Below, piece after piece: positions 20,092 to 27,754 of a stretch of DNA of 64,000 nucleotides. The notes beneath the pieces are model-generated. The model was not told where the DNA came from and made no database searches. It saw only the letters and a list, made by a program, of their open reading frames with translations. Positions within the stretch are counted from its first letter, which is position 1; each line of letters begins with the position of its first letter. A program made the translations under genes and the position numbers. This stretch comes from Pantanalinema sp. GBBB05 (lineage in GTDB: Bacteria > Cyanobacteriota > Cyanobacteriia > Leptolyngbyales > Leptolyngbyaceae), in the NCBI GenBank assembly GCA_016743235.1, contig VRZD01000013.1, positions 62,001-126,000 of the forward strand, read 5' to 3'.

Positions 20092-20100
20092 CCTCCTCCC
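20092..20100 (-). promoter_or_regulatory. Strong Shine-Dalgarno of the receptor gene
   Basis: On the minus strand GGGAGGAGGT lies just before the ATG at 20088, with only about 3 bases between the purine tract and the start. It is the strongest ribosome-binding site in this cluster and supports the chosen start. Confidence 0.65.
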
Positions 20101-20239
20101 GGTTAAGTGTTGAGTCTGGTTGCCTCGGTGTTCTGGAGGGGTGACTCAATGCCAAGTGGATAGCATTTATCCTATCCTCAGTCCTCGAAACCAGCATGTA
20201 AATTTCCTGATGCCGACTTAGGCTTGTCATCATTTCCCC

Positions 20240-20770
20240 CTATGCTGCCCATCGAGCCGATCGCAGAATAGCCTCCTGATTCAGCAGCCGCAAATATTTG
20301 CCCGCTTGCTCATCCAACACCCACTCCCCGCGTAGAAATGGAGCCACACTATCTGGAACGTTGGTTGGCATCTGGATTTCATCAATATCAAACCAATACA
20401 TACCAGCGATGCGATCGACGGCCAACCCCAGCATGATATCCTGATCTTCGACAGCGATGACATGGATCTCTGAGCGATCGGTGTTGAGTGGGGTTGGGTC
20501 CCCCAAAAATTGTCCTAAATCAGCCACCCAAACCACTCGTCCCCTAACATTCAGCGTACCCAATAATAGGGGGGAAACATTCGGGATCGGGGTGATGCGA
20601 TCGGGTGGGGGGGCAATTACTTCTTTAATTCCTGTAGCGGGTAATGCAAATTCACTGCCAGAACTGACGTAAAACCGCAGATGTAACTCACCTTCCGGGC
20701 TTTCTAGTTCTTGAAACTCCGGTGCCTGATCCTGTCCCCGACCTGTTAGAAAATCTGGATTTCCTACCAT
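20240..20770 (-). CDS. CheW-like scaffold protein (PilI/HmpC-like)
   Basis: The 176-residue protein consists of one CheW domain, which couples the receptor to the CheA kinase. The pattern is RFYVSSGSEFALPATGIKEV followed by ITPIPNVSPLLLGTLNVRG (positions about 32-75), VVWVADLGQFLG and IMLGLAVDRIAG, as expected for the two beta-barrel subdomains. About 25 extra N-terminal residues precede the domain (ATG at 20770). It starts 11 bp after the cheY stop, so the two are very probably co-transcribed and perhaps translationally coupled. Confidence 0.92.
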   Translation of the reverse strand: MVGNPDFLTGRGQDQAPEFQELESPEGELHLRFYVSSGSEFALPATGIKEVIAPPPDRITPIPNVSPLLLGTLNVRGRVVWVADLGQFLGDPTPLNTDRSEIHVIAVEDQDIMLGLAVDRIAGMYWFDIDEIQMPTNVPDSVAPFLRGEWVLDEQAGKYLRLLNQEAILRSARWAA

Positions 20771-20781
20771 GACACTAGCAT

Positions 20782-21147
20782 TTAACCTCGGAGTAGTTGT
20801 TTAACAGTGCCGACCAGTTCCGTGGGTTGAAATGGCTTCGCAATATAAGCATCCGCACCCTGCTTCATCCCCCAGTAGCGATCGAATTCTTCTCCTTTGG
20901 AAGAGCACATCACCACCGGGACGTTTTGAGTTTTGGGGTCTGCTTTGAGGCGGCGGCAGACCTCGTACCCATTCATGCGTGGCATGACAATGTCTAAAAC
21001 CACCAGATCAGGACAGCTGCCCTGAATTTGTTCTAAGGCTTCTACCCCATCACTGGCGATCGTCACGGTTAGACCACTCCCTTTTAATAAGTCTGTGATC
21101 ATTTCCCGTTGGGTCACACTGTCTTCCACGACTAGAACTGTACTCAT
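20782..21147 (-). CDS. CheY-like single-domain response regulator (PilH/HmpB-like)
   Basis: The 121-residue protein is a stand-alone receiver domain. The acidic pair is E8-D9 (VVEDS), the phospho-acceptor is Asp52 (VVLDIVMPRMNG), the switch residue lies in VVMCSSKG, and the conserved Lys is in YIAKPFQP. There is no output domain, so it should act by binding a partner such as the pilus motor or the PATAN regulator. It lies between the PATAN regulator (96 bp upstream) and cheW (11 bp downstream), the order seen in pilGHIJL and pixGHIJL clusters. Confidence 0.94.
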   Translation of the reverse strand: MSTVLVVEDSVTQREMITDLLKGSGLTVTIASDGVEALEQIQGSCPDLVVLDIVMPRMNGYEVCRRLKADPKTQNVPVVMCSSKGEEFDRYWGMKQGADAYIAKPFQPTELVGTVKQLLRG

Positions 21148-21243
21148 AACCCTCTACCCTAATTTGTCGGCTGCTTAACGTTAACGGGAAGAACCCAACG
21201 CTGTTCACCCAGAACCGCTTAATAAATAAAGTACCCTTAATTC

Positions 21244-22563
21244 TTAGTTAAATGGCGCTGATGGTGTGGAAGTTACATCGGACATCTCAATTTCTAACCC
21301 ATCTTTTGCCGTTTCTGCCATCCCGCGATCCGATGAACCAGATTCGGGATAGCCTGAGCCAACATATTTTTCAACTAACATTAACAATTCGCTTTCTCCA
21401 AATGGTTTGGTGAGATAATCTGTGGCCCCAACCATGCGAGCCCGGACGCGATCGATAAAACCATCCTTCCCTGTTAGCATGACGATGGGAATTTGGCGAA
21501 AAGCTGTTGATTTTCGCAACATGGCGCAAACTTCATACCCATCTAGTTCAGGCATCGCAATATCACAAAGAATTAAGTCAGGTTGTAACCGGAATACCTG
21601 GCTTAACGCCTCTAAGGGATCCCCCAATCCGGTCGCTTCATACCCATGTTGATTCAGAATATATTCCACGGTTTCCCGCACTGTCACACCATCATCAATA
21701 CACACAATGCGGGGACAGCGAGCCTCTGGAGCTAGGGTTAATTCTCGCGATCGGGGAAAGCGGCTACTCATCCCAACTTTAGCCTCTTCAACATGGCTGA
21801 GTTGGATTGCACCCTGCTGGACATAGGGATAGATCGCTCTGCCGACCGTTAAAATGTCGCGATTTAAGTAACGGGCGATTTGCCGAATGGAGGTTTTGCC
21901 ATCCGCATAGCGCTCTAATGCCGTGAGGGTTTTGGCAGACAAAGAGGTTTGCAAGGCGGTAATATCAGCCAGGATTGGACACTGGTCGGGGGACTGCAGA
22001 TAAGGATTGAGTTGTTTCCACTCCTGCACCTGCTTCATGATTTTTGCCAGCAAAGGGGCAATTTCCAGGGTCGTTAACTGAGGCGAAAGGGGTGGACTGA
22101 CCTCAAAAATAAATGCACCTTGATGGAGACTCAGGAGATCAAATAACGTCTCATGTACCATCCCTTGAATAATGCTGCGTCCCTGAGCCGGAGTGAGAAT
22201 ATGATTTTCCAGCAGTGCCCATAAATAACCATACTCTGGGGCATTGATCGAAGAGATAGAAGGGACAGTCAAGCTACTCAGGGTTTTCTCAACTTTATAG
22301 CGCCGTAGGTAGTCTGAAAGCCGAAATAGACTAGCATCTGTATCGGCGGCGTAGATAATTTGACCATTGACAAAAAAGACAAACCAAAACTTACCAGACA
22401 GCAGCTTAGAAGTGCGTACCTCTTGCAGATACAGAGTACTTAATTCTCCAACCGCTGTTGTTTGGGATGGGTAAGCTTCCACGAACAATTCTCCAGTTCG
22501 CTGCCCCAACTCAATGAGTTGTAAGATGCTGCGGATGTCAATCTCACTTAACTTACCCTGCAT
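21244..22563 (-). CDS. PatA-type response regulator, PATAN (DUF4388) plus receiver (PilG/PixG-like)
   Basis: The protein has 439 residues. The N-terminal DUF4388/PATAN domain begins MQGKLSEIDIRSILQLIE (residues 1-18), followed by a helical region to about 275. A C-terminal receiver spans about 283-405 with phospho-Asp334 (LILCDIAMPELDGYE) and the conserved Lys in YLTKPFGE. In cyanobacteria PATAN regulators are the output branch of pilus chemotaxis systems and influence the direction of pilus activity. It is first of the five genes, so the operon promoter should lie in the 802-bp region shared with hmpF. The last 30 residues are polar and probably disordered. Confidence 0.93.
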   Translation of the reverse strand: MQGKLSEIDIRSILQLIELGQRTGELFVEAYPSQTTAVGELSTLYLQEVRTSKLLSGKFWFVFFVNGQIIYAADTDASLFRLSDYLRRYKVEKTLSSLTVPSISSINAPEYGYLWALLENHILTPAQGRSIIQGMVHETLFDLLSLHQGAFIFEVSPPLSPQLTTLEIAPLLAKIMKQVQEWKQLNPYLQSPDQCPILADITALQTSLSAKTLTALERYADGKTSIRQIARYLNRDILTVGRAIYPYVQQGAIQLSHVEEAKVGMSSRFPRSRELTLAPEARCPRIVCIDDGVTVRETVEYILNQHGYEATGLGDPLEALSQVFRLQPDLILCDIAMPELDGYEVCAMLRKSTAFRQIPIVMLTGKDGFIDRVRARMVGATDYLTKPFGESELLMLVEKYVGSGYPESGSSDRGMAETAKDGLEIEMSDVTSTPSAPFN

Positions 22564-23365
22564 GTCACTTTAGCCAGCTCCTACGCTCACAATAACCCCA
22601 TCCCAACGCTGCACCTCAACCCTACCTAAATATCTGAAAACCAGTAGATAATACCCCTTTATACTCGTCTGATGTCATTTCAATATAGATTTATGGCAGA
22701 GCAATGCAGAACCCCAGAGTTTTTACTCATCCATGGAGGTCAGGCTCGTGACCTGAATCAGCCGCAGTCCGAAGATAAGCGCGTTAGCGTGTCAACTTTA
22801 TAGTTAGGTTTTGTAACAAGTTAGAAGATTGTTGCCAGTCCTGTTTTGACAAGTCCTGCTTCTATAAAGGATATGGATATAATTCAATCAGTGTTCCAAG
22901 TGATTTCATCATAGTCTCTATGAAATCTTTCCGGCTTGTCCAGAAGTATCTTCCTTTCAAAAACGAAAAATGTCTTCTCTGAATCAAGATCGGGAATCAC
23001 TCTGCGGCTAGTCGATTGCTAGAACTTACATCAATCCTGATAGGTTCAGGAGGCAGGAGGGCAATCTAGTCTCATGCCGCTTTGCTGGCTGAAGCTGTTA
23101 GGTTTCAAACAACTGTATATAAATACCCTGGCAAATTCAGTCGAAATCTTGCAAACAATCATGGCAATGCTTAGGATAGCAGCACTAGCTAAGCTTAGGT
23201 CATAGGAGAACAGCAACGAATTAGAACAGAGCGGGTTAAATAAATCTATAAACGCGATCGGTGGTGGGGATAGTCGAAATACGCATGAGGGTAAGTTGGC
23301 TGTACTAAAACACGGTTAAGCAAATTGTTCTACATTGGGCACAGATATAGAAGGGGACGATTGGC
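22564..23365. other. Divergent intergenic region between the pilus chemotaxis genes and hmpF
   Basis: This 802-bp region must hold the promoters of both divergent units. I find no convincing ORF. A palindromic element AGGTCA-N6-TGACCT lies at 22737-22754. A TTGACA hexamer near 22854 is followed by AT-rich sequence (TATAAT near 22879, spacing too long for a standard promoter). A purine-rich AGAAGGGGA before the GTG at 23366 is the hmpF ribosome-binding site. The length is unusual for this window and suggests long leaders or extra regulators. Confidence 0.5.
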
Positions 23366-25123
23366 GTGCTGTATCTAGCGGAAGTACAAAAGAAAGGCGG
23401 TGGGGTCTTTGGTGGTGGTAAGGCAGAGTTGAAATTGCTGGCTTGCCAACGGTCTGAGCAAAGCTGGACGGCGGTAACGGGTGACGAAGTGATTCCGTTT
23501 GATGATGCAAATTATGTGCCAGGGGCGTTAGTCCTGGTTGACCTGACCAATAGCCGCCAGGTTCAGCGCATTCAGGAAGCTGGTCGTCCCTTGGTCAGTA
23601 TTCTGCAAAACTTTTCGCGTCTGCAAGAAAAATTTAAAACCCAGGAAGAAGAGATTGAGCAATGGAAGCAATCTCTGACTTATCAAAGTCAAGAACTGAA
23701 CCGTCGAGAAATGGAGATGGAATCTCGGCGAGAACAGTTGCAACAAATGGAAGAAGACTTTGAGCAACTGGAGCGACAGCGCCAAGAGATTGAAATGCAG
23801 CAAGAAGAGGCAAACCGTCAGCGGGACGAGTTTGAGCGGAAACGTCAGGAATTGGAAGGGGCATGGGATCATCTGCGCGGCGAGATGCAGAAACTGGAAG
23901 ACCGCCAAGCCGAGTTTCAGCAAGCCAGTGGTTTAGATGACGAACAATCCCGCACGATTCAGGAACTGTTGAATCGGTTAGCGGGGTCGATGCCACCCAC
24001 AAACTCTATCCGGGAACAACTGGACTGGTCATTTGAAGTGCTGACTCAGCAACAAAATGTCCTGAATCAACATTGGCAAACTCTGGAACAGCAGCGATCG
24101 CAAGCCCAACAACAGCAGGATGAACTAGAGCGGCAAGCCGACGAAATTCATAATCGCTGGCGGGAGTGGCATCAGGCGCAAGAGTCCTTAGAGCAAGCTC
24201 GGGCAGAGCTGAAAGCGCAACAAAGCGCTCTCAATACGAAACAAGAGTATGCCCGGATGTTGGGTGTGCAACTGCAAAATAATGAAGACTTGCATCAGCA
24301 AATTTATCGGCTGGCCGAAACCTCAGACAAAGTTAGGATTGGCGGGCAGCAAGTTGATTTAGAAGCTTTAGAAAAGATGCCGATCGATGAACTGCAACGA
24401 GTGGTGCAGGACTTAGAGCGAGATCTGGAAAAGCTTTCTCAATTTGTGGAAATTCAAGAAGAAGAACTAGCCTCGAAGCAAGAGGAAATTGACGAGTTAC
24501 AAGCCAAAATTCAGACGGTGAGCGACTTCGATCGCCTCAGTTTAGAAAATGATCTGGCTGATGCGCAGGATGGCTACCAGATGCTGAACGAAACTCTGGT
24601 CGGGCAGCGTCGCAATCTTCAGGAGCGTAAAGGTGTCTTAAATCAGCATCAAGCCGTACTCCGGCGACGGCAGGGACATGGGGTAGAAGAAGGGCAAGAG
24701 GTTGAAATCGATCTCGGTCCGATCTTGGGACAGGTGGATGCTCTACGGCAGCAACAAGCCGAGGAATTGCAAAAACTGGAGAGCCAGCTAGAGCAAATGC
24801 AAGCGGCGATCCAGCAAGCTCAAGGTATGGTGACTACCCAAGCGGTTGATCAAGAGAATCGACGGAATGACCTGAAGCTCCAAGAACAAACGCTGCAAGC
24901 GCGGCGGGTCAGTGCCGCAGAAATGATGGGTAAGGTTAACTCTTACCAAGAAATTTTGCAGCCCATTCAAGATGGGGTGGATGGCTTGCGGCAAAAACTG
25001 GAAGCGATCGGAGGAACACTAACTCAAGCTCAGGAATCTGGCGATTATCAACTACAAGCCATTGCTGAGATGCGGCAAATTATTGTTAGCATTACTAGCA
25101 CTCCAGAACTAGCCGCTAGCTAG
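23366..25123 (+). CDS. hmpF: Pilus motility taxis protein HmpF, long coiled coil
   Basis: The 585-residue protein starts at GTG with MLYLAEVQKKGGGVFGGG, then a small N-terminal globular part (to about 85) that includes LKLLACQRSEQSW and GALVLVDL. The rest is almost entirely charged coiled coil rich in Gln and Glu (residues about 90-575). This start and architecture match HmpF of filamentous cyanobacteria, a protein described as needed for type IV pilus motility and for positioning pilus activity at cell poles in hormogonia. Location next to the chemotaxis genes supports the call. Coiled-coil composition alone would not be specific; the N-terminus is what carries the identification. The 3' end overlaps the convergent tilS end by 15 bp. 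Confidence 0.88.
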   Translation: MLYLAEVQKKGGGVFGGGKAELKLLACQRSEQSWTAVTGDEVIPFDDANYVPGALVLVDLTNSRQVQRIQEAGRPLVSILQNFSRLQEKFKTQEEEIEQWKQSLTYQSQELNRREMEMESRREQLQQMEEDFEQLERQRQEIEMQQEEANRQRDEFERKRQELEGAWDHLRGEMQKLEDRQAEFQQASGLDDEQSRTIQELLNRLAGSMPPTNSIREQLDWSFEVLTQQQNVLNQHWQTLEQQRSQAQQQQDELERQADEIHNRWREWHQAQESLEQARAELKAQQSALNTKQEYARMLGVQLQNNEDLHQQIYRLAETSDKVRIGGQQVDLEALEKMPIDELQRVVQDLERDLEKLSQFVEIQEEELASKQEEIDELQAKIQTVSDFDRLSLENDLADAQDGYQMLNETLVGQRRNLQERKGVLNQHQAVLRRRQGHGVEEGQEVEIDLGPILGQVDALRQQQAEELQKLESQLEQMQAAIQQAQGMVTTQAVDQENRRNDLKLQEQTLQARRVSAAEMMGKVNSYQEILQPIQDGVDGLRQKLEAIGGTLTQAQESGDYQLQAIAEMRQIIVSITSTPELAAS

Positions 25124-26206
25124 GGCTTGTAACCAAATCCAATCTTCGGCTACGTGAGCAATCGTGCCTCCCGGAAATGGATCCGTTTGCGATCGGTTAG
25201 GAGCGGTTAGTAGTGCTACTAACTTTTCAATATGGTCAAATTGCGGCGCTACAGGAAGCACAGATTGTAATGCCATCCGCATGACTCGGCGTTGTAACGC
25301 TAGAGGTTGGGTGCGGAGTAGTCGGCGGTTCAAACCCAGGTGAGGGGTTGGGGCAGGGAGAGAAGATAAGGAGGATAGGGAAGATAAGGAAGGGGTTCTA
25401 GTGGTCTTGCTCTCCTCATCTGTCTTACCTCCTTCATCTCCCTCTCCTTGCCAAACCACCTGCTGATAAACCCTCTGGGCTTCTGACTCTAGATAGGTCA
25501 CTTCTGCGTGCAATAGCTCGGCGGTTTGGGCGAGAGCAGATTCCACTTGAGGATTAAGGTGGGCTTGTAGATAGGGAATCAGTTCCTGCCGGATGCGGTT
25601 ACGGGCATACTGCAAATTTTGATTGTGGATGTCATCCCAAGCGGTCAAGCCTATTGACTGACAAAATTCGGCAGTCTCACGGCGGGTAACGGTGAGTAAG
25701 GGGCGGGAGAGATGAATGCCTGGAGCTAAAGCCCGTTGCCAGGTTAAAGCTTGGAGTCCGTCGGCACCACTGCCTCTGACCAGGTTATATAGCAATGTTT
25801 CTGCTCGATCGCTGGCTGTATGACCTGTGACAACGATCGAGAAACCCTGTTGCTGTGCCAGTTTGGTTAGTTGCTGATACCGCCAAGTCCGAGCCGCGGC
25901 TTCTGTAGGAGGGATAGGGGCAAGTGCAGTAACTGGATAGTAGGGAATCTGCCAGCTTGCCGCAATCGCTTGGACAAACTCAGCATTGCCTTCATCCCCT
26001 TGCCAACGGTGATCACAGTGGGCAATCGCCAACTGCCAGTCCCACTTTTCCCGTAAGTCCAGCAGGAGTTTTCCTAAACAAAGGGAATCCTGTCCGCCGG
26101 AGATTGCCATCAGCACTGGTTGACCGGGGGGGAGGAGCGATCTCACTTTTAGGGTACGGTGCAGCCGACTGTGCAGATCTGTCCAGACCGAGGAACGATC
26201 GCTCAT
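25109..26206 (-). CDS. tilS: tRNA(Ile)-lysidine synthase TilS
   Basis: TilS modifies C34 of tRNA-Ile2 (CAU anticodon) to lysidine using ATP and lysine. The PP-loop is VLMAISGGQDSLCLGK, with HCDHRWQGD and VVTGHTASDRAETLLYNLVRGSG downstream, all diagnostic. The start at 26206 (ATG, MSDRSSVW) avoids overlap with hom. A TTG at 26239 would add 11 residues but overlap hom. Residues about 250-285 are an unusual low-complexity insert (GEGDEGGKTDEESKT, then SLSSLSSLSSLP) encoded by a purine-rich tract. It lies between the catalytic part and the C-terminal substrate-binding part. Cyanobacterial TilS proteins usually lack the last domain of the long E. coli form. Confidence 0.93.
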   Translation of the reverse strand: MSDRSSVWTDLHSRLHRTLKVRSLLPPGQPVLMAISGGQDSLCLGKLLLDLREKWDWQLAIAHCDHRWQGDEGNAEFVQAIAASWQIPYYPVTALAPIPPTEAAARTWRYQQLTKLAQQQGFSIVVTGHTASDRAETLLYNLVRGSGADGLQALTWQRALAPGIHLSRPLLTVTRRETAEFCQSIGLTAWDDIHNQNLQYARNRIRQELIPYLQAHLNPQVESALAQTAELLHAEVTYLESEAQRVYQQVVWQGEGDEGGKTDEESKTTRTPSLSSLSSLSSLPAPTPHLGLNRRLLRTQPLALQRRVMRMALQSVLPVAPQFDHIEKLVALLTAPNRSQTDPFPGGTIAHVAEDWIWLQALASG

Positions 26207-26213
26207 GCCCGGA

Positions 26214-27542
26214 TTACAGCACCCTGAGTGTGCTGGCAATACTATTAATTGTGGTCATACTGCGAATTTCTGCCAATGCCTGCCGGAAGTTACCCTCCCG
26301 AACATCGTGCGTGACAACAACAATTTCTGCCAGGTCGCCCCGCAACCCAGTTTGGACAACAGATTCTAAGCTGACATCATGGTTGCCGAAACAAGTGCCA
26401 AGTTTGCCGATCACCCCAGGATAATCCTGAGTCAGGAAGCGGGCATAGAAGCGAGTGACCAACTCATCCATCGGCGCGATCGTACAGTAATGCTGATGTG
26501 AGCAGGCAAGCAACGGATCGAGCAGCGGGGTGCCATCTGAGCGGGTAGCGGCGCCCCGTTCTACTTTCAATAGGGCTGCAATATTGAGAATATCGGATAC
26601 CACGGCGCTAGCAGTAGGACCCGCACCCGCGCCCCGACCGGAGAACATCACCTGTCCTACTGGATCGCCTTCGACCAGAATAGCGTTGTAGACATCATTC
26701 ACACTAGCGAGGGGATGGTCCTTGGAAACCAGGGTAGGATGTACCCGAATTTGTAACTGCTCAGAATCTTCAGAGGTTTCTTGGGAATTGCGTTTTGCGA
26801 CTGCCAGAAGCTTAATTACAAAGCCGAGTTTTTCGGCATAGGCAATATCTGCGGCACTGACCTGGCGAATGCCCTCAGAGTGAACTTCGGAGAGCTTGAT
26901 GCGTCCGTTAAAGGCTAGGGATGCCAGAATAGCAATTTTATCGGCAGCATCTAAGCCATCGACATCAGCCGTAGGATCGGCTTCGGCATAACCTAACCGT
27001 TGGGCATCTGCCAGAATCTCCGCAAAATCACCCCCTTCATTCTTCATCCGGGTCAGAATGTAGTTGGTTGTGCCATTAACGATACCCATGAGGGTATGAA
27101 TCCGGTTGGCACAGAGGGATTGCTTCAACGGTTCAATCACCGGAATGCCACCCCCGACAGCAGCTTCTAGCAGGACATACACGCCTGCCTGATTCGCAGC
27201 GGTGAAGATTTCGTCGCCAAACCGAGCGATCGCGGCTTTATTTGCCGTTACCACATGCTTCTTATGAGCAATGGCTTTGAGGATCAGCGATCGGGCGGGT
27301 TCTAAGCCACCCATGACTTCCACCACAATATCGACGTCTGGATCGGTGACGATCGCTTCTAGGTCAGTGGTTAAAGCTGTTGCGGAGAGATTGACTTCCC
27401 GTGCCTTGTCGAGCGATCGCACCCCAACTCGATACAGATCCAATTCCTGGACTAGTGGATGCCGCTGCGACGGGTCCAGCAAAATCTGCGCTGTCCCAGT
27501 ACCAACCGTGCCTAACCCTAACAAGCCAATCTTGAAAGCCAC
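26214..27542 (-). CDS. hom: Homoserine dehydrogenase
   Basis: This enzyme reduces aspartate semialdehyde to homoserine with NAD(P)H, on the route to threonine and methionine. An N-terminal Rossmann fold (KIGLLGLGTVGTG, residues 4-16), catalytic and substrate segments (ANKAAIARFGDE, AAVGGGIPVI, NGTTNYILTRM, YAEADPTADVDG DAADK) and a C-terminal ACT domain (about 365-440, DYPGVIGKLGTCF) are visible. The ACT domain suggests threonine feedback. At 442 residues it has the normal length. Its stop is 7 bp before the tilS start, so the two are probably co-transcribed. thrS lies 35 kb away, so no threonine cluster is implied. Confidence 0.96.
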   Translation of the reverse strand: MAFKIGLLGLGTVGTGTAQILLDPSQRHPLVQELDLYRVGVRSLDKAREVNLSATALTTDLEAIVTDPDVDIVVEVMGGLEPARSLILKAIAHKKHVVTANKAAIARFGDEIFTAANQAGVYVLLEAAVGGGIPVIEPLKQSLCANRIHTLMGIVNGTTNYILTRMKNEGGDFAEILADAQRLGYAEADPTADVDGLDAADKIAILASLAFNGRIKLSEVHSEGIRQVSAADIAYAEKLGFVIKLLAVAKRNSQETSEDSEQLQIRVHPTLVSKDHPLASVNDVYNAILVEGDPVGQVMFSGRGAGAGPTASAVVSDILNIAALLKVERGAATRSDGTPLLDPLLACSHQHYCTIAPMDELVTRFYARFLTQDYPGVIGKLGTCFGNHDVSLESVVQTGLRGDLAEIVVVTHDVREGNFRQALAEIRSMTTINSIASTLRVL

Positions 27543-27754
27543 AGTGTTTGTTTGATCCGAACGACAACCTTAATTGTAAAGGAGGGGTGGAAAACTCAGG
27601 GTGAGAGATTCACGATCGTGGCTTTTCCCAATTACCTAATCTCTTCTTCATACAGTGTCCTGACAACCCCAAAAGTTCTATGAAGAAGGGGGTATGTCAT
27701 AGTATTCGACCCAAGCGCTCGGTTACGGTAAGTAACTTGGCATCTCCATAAGCA

